6,869 bases of DNA from Christensenellaceae bacterium (GCA_031287285.1 JAITTC010000008.1:1-6869); one strand, 5' to 3'. Shown: positions 1 to 6,640, counted from the stretch's first letter. Numbers and translations: made by a program. Notes: generated by a model not told the origin, from the letters alone.

Positions 1-127
1 GTCATTGCGAGGAGGGAAGCGACGAAGCAATCCAGCAAGTGCGCGCAAAGGCTACATCAAAAAGGAGGACGCTGGATTGCTTCGCCGTCATTGAGAGGAG
101 CGCAAGCGACGCGGCAATCGCAATGAC
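1..127. repeat. Palindromic intergenic repeat (MITE-like), possibly cut by the window edge
   Basis: The block is bounded by inverted termini: GTCATTGCGA at 1-10 and TCGCAATGAC at 118-127. A second inverted pair lies inside: GCAATCCAGC with its flank (23-36) is the exact reverse complement of 71-84. The motif GTCATTG-GAGGAG-GCGAC-GCAATC occurs at 1-31 and again, slightly changed, at 87-119, so this looks like two related palindromic elements joined. Elements of the form CATTGCGAGGAG...GCAATC are familiar dispersed non-coding repeats in bacterial genomes. No protein is supported here. Whether it extends to the left of the window cannot be seen. Confidence 0.7.
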
Positions 128-220
128 GAAGAAAGGACGCTGCGCACTCTTCTGGGAGGGGGCTTTGATTCCCCGTGCGAATGCGTTCTGTGACTATTTT
201 TTGAATTTTTCTTGCGGCGC

Positions 221-249
221 TTGACAAAGACTAGGGCGAATGGTATCTT
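221..249 (+). promoter_or_regulatory. Sigma-A type promoter of the hrcA operon
   Basis: A perfect -35 box TTGACA (221-226) is followed after exactly 17 bases by a -10 box TATCTT (244-249). A TG dinucleotide at 241-242 gives an extended -10. Transcription would start near 255-258, immediately upstream of the CIRCE operator, which is the usual arrangement for HrcA-controlled operons transcribed by the housekeeping sigma factor. Assignment is by consensus matching only. Confidence 0.82.
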
Positions 250-260
250 AGGAACCGAAC

Positions 261-287
261 TTAGCACTCGATGAGCAAGAGTGCTAA
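261..287 (+). promoter_or_regulatory. CIRCE operator (HrcA binding site)
   Basis: TTAGCACTC (261-269), a 9-base spacer (270-278) and GAGTGCTAA (279-287) match the CIRCE consensus exactly, with no mismatch in either arm. Dimeric HrcA binds this inverted repeat and represses transcription. It lies just after the -10 box, in the 5' leader of the mRNA, so binding would block initiation or early elongation. No second CIRCE is seen before grpE, dnaK or dnaJ. Confidence 0.97.
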
Positions 288-313
288 CAACGCCGAAAGG
301 AGCGTGGCTGCGT

Positions 314-1336
314 ATGGATCTGGATGATCGAAAATTCCGCATATTGCAGGCGATTATCGATGATTACATCCTCACCGCCATGCCGGTCGGCTCCCGCACG
401 ATCTCGAAAAAGGGCGGGATGACGCTCTCTTCGGCCACGATCCGCAACGAGATGAGCGATTTGGAGGAACTGGGCTACCTAGACCAGCCCCACGCCTCGG
501 CAGGGCGGGTGCCCTCGTGGAAGGCCTACCGACTCTATGTCGACCGGCTTCTGCGTGTAGCGAGCCTGCCTCCCGAAGAAAGCGTGCACGTGAAGGAGAT
601 CTTCAAAACGCGCATGGACCAGATGGAGGATGTTCTTTCGGCCGCTGCCCGGGCGATTTCGGAGCTGACCGACTACGCGGGCGTCATGATCGCCCCCAAG
701 GCCGGCAGGGTTCAGCGCGTGCAGCTGGTGCCCATCACGGCCACCACGGCGCTCATGGTCACGGTGACCGACAATGGCGTCCATAAGGACTCTGTCGTGC
801 CCATCCCGAGGGATCTTTCCCCGGACCATCTCTACATGATCTCAAACGTGCTGACCGAGCGGGCGCAGGGGCGCACCATCGCGGAGATTCTGCCCATGAC
901 GGATGAGCTTTTGCAGGATATTGGCCTGCATCGCAGCCTATTCCCATCGCTCCTCGACCGTTTGGCCAGGCAGATGGAGCCGGATAGCGCGACCGTCGTG
1001 GTGGGGAGCACCTCAAAGCTCTTGGCGCAGCCGGAATTCAACGACATCGATCGAGCCAGAGGCCTGCTTTCGGCGCTGGAGACCAAGGATCAGCTCGCAA
1101 GGCTGCTCTCGGCCCGTTCGCAGCTCGAGTTTTCCATCACCATCGGCCCGGAATTGATGCTCGACGGCATGCAGAACTCCTCGCTCGTCACGGTATCTTA
1201 CAGCTTGGGGGGCGGCGCCGGCGCCATGGGCGTCATCGGCCCGTCAAGGATGCAGTACGGCCGGGTTTTGGGCATTCTATCCGCGATGCGGCAGGCGCTG
1301 AACGAAATAGATGAAAAACCAGGAAAGGGCAGCTAG
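314..1336 (+). CDS. hrcA: Heat-inducible transcription repressor HrcA
   Basis: Cytoplasmic repressor of class I heat-shock genes that binds CIRCE; in studied Firmicutes its activity depends on GroESL. The protein is 340 residues, normal for the family. The N-terminal winged helix (about 1-80) includes the family signatures SSATIRNEMSDLEELGYL (39-56), QPHASAGRVP (58-67) and YRLYVD (72-77). Family members usually have HTSAGR and GYR where this one has HASAGR and AYR, both mild changes. The C-terminal part ends with the typical GVIGPSRMQYGRV segment. I chose ATG 314 because AAAGGAG (296-302) precedes it and the protein then begins MDLDDRKFRIL as relatives do. An in-frame GTG at 281 lies inside CIRCE and is unlikely to be the start. 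It is the first gene of the operon, with 3 bases between its stop and grpE. Confidence 0.97.
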   Translation: MDLDDRKFRILQAIIDDYILTAMPVGSRTISKKGGMTLSSATIRNEMSDLEELGYLDQPHASAGRVPSWKAYRLYVDRLLRVASLPPEESVHVKEIFKTRMDQMEDVLSAAARAISELTDYAGVMIAPKAGRVQRVQLVPITATTALMVTVTDNGVHKDSVVPIPRDLSPDHLYMISNVLTERAQGRTIAEILPMTDELLQDIGLHRSLFPSLLDRLARQMEPDSATVVVGSTSKLLAQPEFNDIDRARGLLSALETKDQLARLLSARSQLEFSITIGPELMLDGMQNSSLVTVSYSLGGGAGAMGVIGPSRMQYGRVLGILSAMRQALNEIDEKPGKGS

Positions 1337-1339
1337 GCC

Positions 1340-1915
1340 ATGAAAAAAGAAAAGAAATTAAGCCAGACCGACGAAAAAATCGACCAGAACACCGCAGCCG
1401 AAGAGGCGGCGGGCACCGAAGGGCCCGAAATGGTCGCCGTGGAGCGCGCAAAGCTCGAGGAAGCGTCGAAGCTCTTTGAGGAAGCGCAGAAGCAGCGCGA
1501 CGATTACCTCGACATGGCCAGGCGCGTGCAGGCTGAATTCGATAATTACCGCAAGCGCAATCTTTCGCTCCGCGCAGAAGCGGAGGACGATGGCCTTCGG
1601 GCAGCCGTGAAGGAGATTCTTCCCACCCTCGATAATCTCGAGCGCGCCCTGCAGGCTGCAGCAGCGGAAGAAGGCCCCCTTAAAAGCGGCCTGGAAATGA
1701 CGCTCCGCGGCCTGAACGATGCGCTGTTGCGCCTGGGGCTCGAGGGCCAGCCCTGTAAGGCCGGCGACCCCTTCGATCCGGAACTTCACAACGCGGTAAT
1801 GAGCAGCGAGGCGGAAGAAGGCCAGCAGCCTGGCACCGTGGCCGAGGTCTTTCAGCGGGGTTACAGCTTAAAGGGCAAGGTCATCCGCTATGCGATGGTG
1901 CGGGTCGCGCAGTAA
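1340..1915 (+). CDS. grpE: Nucleotide exchange factor GrpE
   Basis: GrpE dimers release ADP from DnaK and so restart the chaperone cycle in the cytoplasm. The 191-residue length is typical. Residues 1-30 are charged and low in hydrophobics. A long helical, coiled-coil region follows, containing RRVQAEFDNYRKR (61-73), the most recognisable part of the long helix. SGLEMTLRGLNDAL (116-129) belongs to the helical bundle. The C-terminal beta domain (about 136-191) has DPFDPELHNAV (143-153) and GYSLKGKVIR followed by MVRV (174-189), the family signature that contacts the DnaK ATPase domain. The start ATG lies 3 bases after the hrcA stop, and its ribosome binding site GGAAAGGG (1322-1329) lies inside hrcA, so the two are translated from one message. 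Confidence 0.97.
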   Translation: MKKEKKLSQTDEKIDQNTAAEEAAGTEGPEMVAVERAKLEEASKLFEEAQKQRDDYLDMARRVQAEFDNYRKRNLSLRAEAEDDGLRAAVKEILPTLDNLERALQAAAAEEGPLKSGLEMTLRGLNDALLRLGLEGQPCKAGDPFDPELHNAVMSSEAEEGQQPGTVAEVFQRGYSLKGKVIRYAMVRVAQ

Positions 1916-1967
1916 CAGGGCCCAAAAAACACTTAAAAAACAGCAAGAACGAAGAAATATCGAACTT

Positions 1968-1975
1968 TAAGGAGG
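1968..1975 (+). promoter_or_regulatory. Strong ribosome binding site of dnaK
   Basis: TAAGGAGG is a near-perfect Shine-Dalgarno sequence 8 bases before the dnaK ATG. It ends an A-rich, probably unstructured leader (about 1921-1970). It is the closest to consensus of the operon's ribosome binding sites and fits a need for more DnaK than GrpE or HrcA. I see no convincing separate promoter in this gap. Confidence 0.85.
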
Positions 1976-1983
1976 CAGTTCAA

Positions 1984-3801
1984 ATGGCAAAGATTATCGG
2001 CATCGACCTTGGCACCACCAATTCCTGCGTCGCCGTCATGGAGGGCGGCGAGGCTGTCGTTATCCCAAACCCAGAAGGGGCAAGGACGACCCCCTCCGTG
2101 GTCGCCTTCTCGAAGGAAGGCGAGCGGCTCATCGGCCAGGTGGCCAAGCGCCAGGCCATCACCAATCCAGACCGCACGATCATCTCGATCAAGCGCGAGA
2201 TGGGCTCCGGCCATAAGGACGTGATCGACGGCCATTCCTACACCCCGCCGGAAATCTCTGCGATGATCCTGCAAAAATTAAAGGCTGACGCAGAGGCCTA
2301 CCTTGGCGAAACGGTCACGCAGGCGGTTATCACCGTCCCCGCTTATTTTAACGACTCCCAGCGCCAGGCCACCAAGGACGCGGGCCGCATCGCGGGCCTT
2401 GACGTGCAGCGCATCGTCAACGAGCCGACGGCAGCGGCGCTGGCCTACGGCATGGATAAGGAAGCAGCCCATAAGATCCTGGTCTATGACCTGGGCGGCG
2501 GCACCTTCGACGTTTCGATCCTCGACATCGGCGATGGCGTTTTCGAGGTTCTGGCCACCAACGGCGATACCCGCCTGGGCGGCGACGACTTTGACCAGCG
2601 CGTCATCGATTACCTCGTCGCGGAGTTCAAAAAGACCGAGGGCATCGACCTATCGAAGGACCGGATGGCCATGCAGCGCCTGAAGGACGCGGCCGAAAAG
2701 GCCAAGATCGAGCTTTCGGGCGTCATGACCAGCAACATCAACCTGCCCTTCATCACCATGGACTCCTCGGGCCCCAAGCACCTGGACGTGAGCCTTTCCC
2801 GCGCCAAGTTCAACGAGCTGACCGCCGATTTGGTCGAAAAGACGATTCGCCCCTTGCGCCAGGCCCTTTCAGACGCTGGCCTTAAGAATTCGGACCTTGG
2901 CAAGGTGTTGCTCGTGGGCGGTTCCACTCGCATACCGGCCGTGCAGGAGGCCGTTAAGCGCGAAACCGGCACAGACCCCTTCAAGGGCATCAACCCAGAC
3001 GAGTGCGTGGCCCTTGGCGCGGCGATTCAGGCAGGTGTTTTGGGCGGCGACGTGAAGGACGTGCTGCTGCTCGACGTGACCCCGCTCTCGCTCGGCATCG
3101 AAACCATGGGCGGCGTCTTTACCCGGCTGATCGACCGCAACACCACCATCCCCACCAAGAAGAGCCAGGTCTTTTCGACCGCGGCAGACGGCCAGACCCA
3201 GGTCGAAATCCACGTGCTGCAGGGCGAGCGCGAGATGGCCGCGCACAACAAGACCCTGGGGCGCTTCAGCCTCACGGGCATCGCGCCGGCGCCGCGCGGC
3301 GTGCCGCAAATCGAGGTGAGCTTCGATATCGACGCCAACGGCATCGTGCACGTCACCGCCAAGGATATGGGCACCGGCAACGTGCAGAACATCACCATCA
3401 CCGCCTCGTCGAACCTATCGGAGTCTGACATTAAGCAGGCCGTAGCCGATGCGGAAAAGTACGCTTCGGAAGACAAGGCCAACAAAGAAAAGGTCGAGGC
3501 CGTCAACGGGGCCGACAGCGCGATCTACCAGATCGAAAAGACGCTGAAGGATTTGGGCGACAAGGTCGATGCGGCCGACAAGCAAAAGATCGAAACGGAG
3601 CTTGAATCCCTGCGAAAGATCAAGGATTCGGCCGATGCCCAGGCCCTTAAGGACGCCACCGAGAAGCTCAACCAAGCCTCCTACGAGGTTTTTGGAAAAA
3701 TATATCAGCAGCAGGGCGCCGCAGGGGCCCAGAGCGGGCAGGGCGGCGCGCCGGACGGCGAGAACGTCGAGCCTGACTTCGAGGTGCACGACGACAAGTA
3801 G
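1984..3801 (+). CDS. dnaK: Molecular chaperone DnaK (Hsp70)
   Basis: ATP-dependent cytoplasmic Hsp70 that binds exposed hydrophobic peptide segments in nascent or stress-damaged proteins. The length of 605 residues is close to the Bacillus form (about 610). The ATPase domain (1 to about 356) shows phosphate-1 IDLGTTNS (7-14), connect motif VNEPTAAALAYG (145-156), phosphate-2 DLGGGTFDVS (169-178, with Thr174 matching E. coli Thr199), and the adenosine motif LVGGSTRIP (310-318). The interdomain linker VKDVLLLDV is at 357-365. The substrate-binding beta domain and helical lid follow, then a Gly/Ala/Gln-rich tail with an acidic end, DFEVHDDK. The N-terminal domain lacks the roughly 24-residue insertion of Gram-negative DnaK, as in Firmicutes. 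No key residue is missing. It sits 68 bases after grpE and works with GrpE and DnaJ. Confidence 0.99.
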   Translation: MAKIIGIDLGTTNSCVAVMEGGEAVVIPNPEGARTTPSVVAFSKEGERLIGQVAKRQAITNPDRTIISIKREMGSGHKDVIDGHSYTPPEISAMILQKLKADAEAYLGETVTQAVITVPAYFNDSQRQATKDAGRIAGLDVQRIVNEPTAAALAYGMDKEAAHKILVYDLGGGTFDVSILDIGDGVFEVLATNGDTRLGGDDFDQRVIDYLVAEFKKTEGIDLSKDRMAMQRLKDAAEKAKIELSGVMTSNINLPFITMDSSGPKHLDVSLSRAKFNELTADLVEKTIRPLRQALSDAGLKNSDLGKVLLVGGSTRIPAVQEAVKRETGTDPFKGINPDECVALGAAIQAGVLGGDVKDVLLLDVTPLSLGIETMGGVFTRLIDRNTTIPTKKSQVFSTAADGQTQVEIHVLQGEREMAAHNKTLGRFSLTGIAPAPRGVPQIEVSFDIDANGIVHVTAKDMGTGNVQNITITASSNLSESDIKQAVADAEKYASEDKANKEKVEAVNGADSAIYQIEKTLKDLGDKVDAADKQKIETELESLRKIKDSADAQALKDATEKLNQASYEVFGKIYQQQGAAGAQSGQGGAPDGENVEPDFEVHDDK

Positions 3802-3829
3802 GCCTGCATATCCATAAAAGAAAAAACCC

Positions 3830-3864
3830 CGGCGCGGGAAGGGCAGAAAAACCCTCCCGCGCCG
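3830..3864 (+). terminator. Intercistronic stem-loop between dnaK and dnaJ (attenuator or RNA-processing candidate)
   Basis: CGGCGCGGGAAGGG (3830-3843) pairs with CCCTCCCGCGCCG (3852-3864), leaving one bulged A and an 8-base A-rich loop (3844-3851). CCCC at 3827-3830 and GGGG at 3868-3871 could extend it. On the plus strand no U-run follows, so it is not a standard intrinsic terminator. It may cause partial pausing, block 3' decay of the dnaK message, or mark a cleavage site. On the minus strand the same stem is followed by a T-rich run (complement of 3815-3826), so it would work better as a terminator of antisense transcription. The function is inferred; the structure is plain. Confidence 0.55.
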
Positions 3865-3894
3865 CTTGGGGCTTAACACGAGGGAGGGGCGTCC

Positions 3895-5028
3895 TTGGCC
3901 AAGCGCGATTTTTATGAGGTTTTGGGGCTGCAAAAGGGCGCGAGCGACGCGGAAATCAAGAACGCCTACCGCAAGCTCGCAAAGAAGTATCACCCGGACT
4001 TAAACCCAGGCGATAAAGAGGCCGAGAAGATGTTTAAGGATCTGGGCGAAGCCTACGAAACCCTTTCAGACCCGCAGAAGAAGGCCCGCTATGATCAGTT
4101 CGGCCATGAGGATCCGGCGGCAGGCTTCGGCGGCGGGTATTCCGGCGGCTTTAGCGGCGGCTTTGGGGGCTTTGGCTTCGAGAGCGTCATCAACGACCTG
4201 TTCGGCTTCGGCGGGGGCGCCCAGCAAAGCAGCGGCCCCTCGCGCGGCGCAGACCTGCGCTATTCCCTGACGCTGAACTTCGAGGAGGCCGTTTTCGGCG
4301 CAAAAAAGGAGTTTTCCATCACCCGCGATGAGAATTGCCCGACTTGCTCCGGCAGCGGCGCGAAGCCCGGCAGCGCGGTGGAAACCTGCCCCATCTGCCA
4401 CGGAAGCGGCCAGGTTACGCAGCTGCAGAACACCGTCCTTGGGCAGATGCGCACCACCAGGCCCTGCACGCATTGCCGCGGCGAGGGCAAGATCATCAAG
4501 GAGCCCTGCACCGCCTGCTCGGGGCGCGGCACCCTGCGCCGCAACCGCAGCATCAGCGTGACCATCCCCCCGGGCATAGACGAAGGGCAGATGCTGCCCC
4601 TGCGCGGCCAGGGCGAGCCCGGCAAGAAGGGCGGCCCGGCAGGCGACCTCTATGTGGCGGTGAGCGTGCGCCCCCATAAGGGCTTCACCCGCGAGGGGCA
4701 GACGCTCTATTCCGCCAAGACCATCTCGTTTGCGGAGGCTACGCTCGGCGCGGAGATCAGCATTCCGGTGCTCAAGGGCGAGCCGGTGAAGGAGCAGATC
4801 GGCGAGGGCACCCAGCCGGGCGCGGTGATCCGCGTCAAGGAGCAGGGCGTGCCCTCCCTGCGCGGCGGCCGGCGCGGCGATTTGATGGTCACCTTAAACG
4901 TCGAGGTTCCAAAGCGCCTGACCGAGGCCCAAAAGCAGGCCCTGCGCGTCTTTGACGAGAGCATGGGCGGCAGAGGCGCTTCCGCGGGCGACACAAAGCG
5001 CCAAAAGGGCTGGTTCGCAAAGCCATAA
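3895..5028 (+). CDS. dnaJ: Co-chaperone DnaJ (Hsp40, type I)
   Basis: DnaJ delivers substrates to DnaK and stimulates its ATPase. The 377-residue protein has the full type I layout: a J domain (about 4-70) with the essential HPD at 33-35, a Gly/Phe-rich linker (about 77-110) with a DLF motif at 101-103, four CxxCxGxG zinc motifs with cysteines 148/151, 165/168, 191/194 and 205/208 (two zinc centres), then the two C-terminal beta domains and dimerisation tail. The start is TTG at 3895, preceded by GGAGG (3883-3887) at 7 bases. The translation MAKRDFYEVLGL matches relatives at the N-terminus and no upstream ATG fits. A weak start codon after the hairpin should lower DnaJ relative to DnaK. All zinc ligands are present. 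Confidence 0.98.
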   Translation: MAKRDFYEVLGLQKGASDAEIKNAYRKLAKKYHPDLNPGDKEAEKMFKDLGEAYETLSDPQKKARYDQFGHEDPAAGFGGGYSGGFSGGFGGFGFESVINDLFGFGGGAQQSSGPSRGADLRYSLTLNFEEAVFGAKKEFSITRDENCPTCSGSGAKPGSAVETCPICHGSGQVTQLQNTVLGQMRTTRPCTHCRGEGKIIKEPCTACSGRGTLRRNRSISVTIPPGIDEGQMLPLRGQGEPGKKGGPAGDLYVAVSVRPHKGFTREGQTLYSAKTISFAEATLGAEISIPVLKGEPVKEQIGEGTQPGAVIRVKEQGVPSLRGGRRGDLMVTLNVEVPKRLTEAQKQALRVFDESMGGRGASAGDTKRQKGWFAKP

Positions 5029-5058
5029 AACGGCTTTGGGGATAAATCAGGGGGATTT

Positions 5059-5496
5059 ATGCGCATTGTTTACCTAAGCGAGCTTGACGTAGAGGACTAT
5101 AACGCGCTGCGGCGATCCGCCGGGTGGGCCCCGGTGCACCCAGCGCAGGCCAGGGCGGGGCTTGACGGCAGCGCCCTGGTCGTTGCGGCGCAAAGCGAGG
5201 GGAAGACCGTCGGCACGGCGCGCGTCGTTTGGGACGGCGGCCCGGCCGCGCTCATCAAGGATGTCTTGGTCCTGCCCGAATACCGCGGGCAGGGCATCGG
5301 CAGTGAAATGGTTCGCAGGCTTTTGGCCTTTTTAGAATCGAAGCTGGAGCCCGGCTACGCGATCAGCGTAGACCTCATGGCCTCGGAGGGCAGGGAGGCC
5401 TTTTATGAAAGACTTGGCTTTTCGCGCCGCCCCAGGGAGCGCCGCGGGCCGGGCATGGACTTGGTGCTTAAAAAAGCGCCCCATTCGGGCGAGTAG
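5059..5496 (+). CDS. GNAT family N-acetyltransferase
   Basis: Predicted acetyl-CoA-dependent N-acetyltransferase of 145 residues, a normal single GNAT domain. The acetyl-CoA pyrophosphate-binding motif A is visible as VLVLPEYRGQGIGSEM (69-84) with R76-G77-Q78-G79-I80-G81 matching Q/RxxGxG/A. Motif B-like FYERLGF is at 115-121. The N-terminal half (ARVVWDGGPAALIKDV) and the tail (RRPRERRGPGMDLVL) resemble small GNAT proteins common in gut Clostridia whose substrate is unknown; that resemblance is from memory. ATG 5059 is preceded by AGGGGGA (5049-5055). It starts 30 bases after dnaJ, with no promoter or terminator seen between, so it is probably cotranscribed. Many Firmicutes have prmA and rsmE after dnaJ, so this neighbour is not the usual one. 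Its last 81 bases are repeated downstream. Confidence 0.9.
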   Translation: MRIVYLSELDVEDYNALRRSAGWAPVHPAQARAGLDGSALVVAAQSEGKTVGTARVVWDGGPAALIKDVLVLPEYRGQGIGSEMVRRLLAFLESKLEPGYAISVDLMASEGREAFYERLGFSRRPRERRGPGMDLVLKKAPHSGE

Positions 5497-5516
5497 GCCG
5501 TATCATCGCGCAAAAG

Positions 5517-5549
5517 CCCTTCCCCTTCAAAAGACGGGGAAGGGTTTTT
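5517..5549 (+). terminator. Intrinsic terminator of the GNAT gene / dnaK operon
   Basis: CCCTTCCCC (5517-5525) pairs perfectly with GGGGAAGGG (5536-5544) around a 10-base loop, and TTTTT follows (5545-5549). It begins 20 bases after the GNAT stop. A-rich bases upstream (5512-5515) mean it could also act on the minus strand. It is the first of four related copies. Confidence 0.93.
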
Positions 5550-5700
5550 GCCTTTAAAGCGGCTGATTTCAGCCATTCGCCGCTCTTCGCGGGGGATGGC
5601 CTTCGTTAAGAGAGCTCCTTCTTACCGCTACGCCGCCCGAAGGCCCGCTGCAAAAGCGCGGCCCCTCGCGATGTTCGAGCGCGATCTCTGAGCACAATAG

Positions 5701-5781
5701 GCCTTTTCGCGCCGCCCGGGGGAGCGCCGCGGGTCGGACATAGAGTTGGAGCTTAAAAAAGATCCTCCTTTGGGCGAATAG
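5701..5781 (+). pseudogene. GNAT 3'-end duplicate, copy 1 (frame intact)
   Basis: These 81 bases align without gaps to the last 81 bases of the GNAT gene (5416-5496), at about 67 of 81 identities by eye. Read in the matching frame they give AFSRRPGERRGSD...ELELKKDPPLGE followed by TAG, so frame and stop are kept although the start and the catalytic part are absent. The copy cannot make a working enzyme alone. Its sequence is followed by a copy of the GNAT terminator. Confidence 0.85.
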
Positions 5782-5796
5782 GCTATATCTTCGCGC

Positions 5797-5833
5797 AAAA
5801 GCCCTTCCCCTCAAAAGATGGGGAAGGGCTTTT
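5797..5833 (+). terminator. Terminator copy 2 (bidirectional)
   Basis: AAAAGCCCTTCCCC (5797-5810) is perfectly complementary to GGGGAAGGGCTTTT (5820-5833) with the 9-base loop TCAAAAGAT. The A-run and T-run at the stem base make it symmetrical, so it could stop transcription on either strand. It is a diverged duplicate of the GNAT terminator. Confidence 0.85.
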
Positions 5834-5982
5834 CCCTTTAAAGCGGCTGATTTCAGCCATTCGCCTCGCTTTGCGAGGGATGACTTTCGTTAAGAAAGCT
5901 CTCCTGCCGCTACGCCGCCCGGGGACCCGCTGCAAAAGCGCGGCCCCTCGCGATGTTCGAGCGCGATCTCTGAGCACAATAG

Positions 5983-6064
5983 GCCTTTTCGCGCTGCCCC
6001 AGGGAGCGCCGTGGGCCGGGCATGGATTTGGAAGCTTAAAAAAGCTCCTCCTTCGGACGAATAG
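5983..6064 (+). pseudogene. GNAT 3'-end duplicate, copy 2 (frameshifted)
   Basis: Same segment as copy 1, but 82 bases long. An extra base in TTGGAAGCTT (the native gene has TTGGTGCTT) shifts the frame into TAA shortly after the GMDL-like residues. Before that point it is the copy closest to the native tail (SRCPRERRGPGMDLE). A terminator copy follows. Confidence 0.83.
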
Positions 6065-6079
6065 GCCGTATCTTCGCGC

Positions 6080-6116
6080 AAAAGTCCTTCCCCTCAAAAG
6101 ATGGGGAAGGGCCTTT
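6080..6116 (+). terminator. Terminator copy 3 (weakened)
   Basis: TCCTTCCCC (6085-6093) pairs with GGGGAAGGG (6103-6111), the outer pair being U-G, around the same TCAAAAGAT loop. The following T-run is reduced to CCTTTG, and the next spacer is shortened directly after it, so this copy looks partly decayed. Confidence 0.65.
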
Positions 6117-6194
6117 GTTAAAAGAGCTCCCCCTGCCGCCGCGCCGCCTGGGGGCCTGTTGCAAAATCTCGGGCGCGATCTCTGAGCACAATAG

Positions 6195-6393
6195 CGCCTT
6201 TTCGCGCCCCCAGGCGGGCGCGGGAAGCCGCGCTCTATTTGCCGCCTCAACAGGAGGAAGCTGCCTTGTCGCTTACGCCGTGCCAGCCGATGGCCTTCTC
6301 GAAAAGCTCTGCGGCGCGCCCATTGTGGCCTGCCGCCCGGCGCGTTTATGAAGCGCGGGCGCAAAGCGGGGTTTCGGGCGGCATCCACTCCTT
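6195..6393. repeat. Second block inserted in the array in place of a GNAT tail and terminator
   Basis: After the invariant core, the bases CGCCTTTTCGCGC continue as in other units, but the sequence then departs from the GNAT tail. The first 20 or so bases (about 6208-6229) contain a short inverted repeat CGCGCCC/GGGCGCG (6203-6222) and might be a badly decayed tail. The rest, to 6393, matches nothing else in the window. At 6394 the array sequence resumes as the right side of the terminator region (GCTTTTGCCTTTAAAGCG). A 62-codon frame from TTG 6266 has AGGAGG (6252-6257) 8 bases upstream but runs into the shared spacer and resembles no family I know. Confidence 0.6.
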
Positions 6394-6544
6394 GCTTTTG
6401 CCTTTAAAGCGATTGATTGCAGCCGTTCGCTTCGCGCGGGATGGCCTTCGTTAAGAAAGCTCTCCTGCCGCCGCGCCGCCCGGGGGCCCGCTGCAAAAGC
6501 GCGGCCTCTCGCGATATTCGAGCGCGATCTCTGAGCACAATAGC

Positions 6545-6625
6545 GCCTTTTCGCGCTGTCCCGAGGAGCGCTACAGGCCGGGCGTGGATTTGGTGCTTAA
6601 AAAAGATCCTCCTTTGGGCGAATAG
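6545..6625 (+). pseudogene. GNAT 3'-end duplicate, copy 3 (frame intact)
   Basis: This 81-base, gap-free counterpart of the GNAT 3' end shares about 65 of 81 bases by eye. In frame it reads AFSRCPEERYRPGVD, then LVLKKDPPLGE and TAG. The last 21 bases are identical to those of copy 1 and differ from the native gene, so copies 1 and 3 share an ancestor younger than the first duplication, or have exchanged sequence. Confidence 0.85.
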
Positions 6626-6640
6626 GCCATATCTTCGTGC

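Noticed and set aside
39..342. Short open frames on both strands over the upstream repeat and promoter
   Set aside because: They overlap the palindromic repeat, the promoter and CIRCE, lack ribosome binding sites and resemble no protein.
1916..1983. Separate promoter or CIRCE in front of dnaK
   Set aside because: The gap is A-rich, but no -35/-10 pair with good spacing and no CIRCE arm is present. The strong ribosome binding site explains the spacing.
3415..3993. A 192-codon minus-strand open frame across the dnaK end, the hairpin and the dnaJ start
   Set aside because: It runs through the stem-loop and antisense to two strongly supported genes, and shows no family features.
4066..4677. A 203-codon minus-strand open frame opposite dnaJ
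   Set aside because: It lies entirely inside dnaJ, whose protein is clearly conserved over the same bases. The antisense frame is an effect of GC-rich codon use.
5783..6388. A 201-codon open frame on the minus strand through the array
   Set aside because: It starts at a GTG inside the second block and crosses units 2 and 3, terminators and inverted repeats. The translation is dominated by Arg, Gly, Pro and Ala, as expected from GC-rich non-coding DNA, with no recognisable domain or ribosome binding site.
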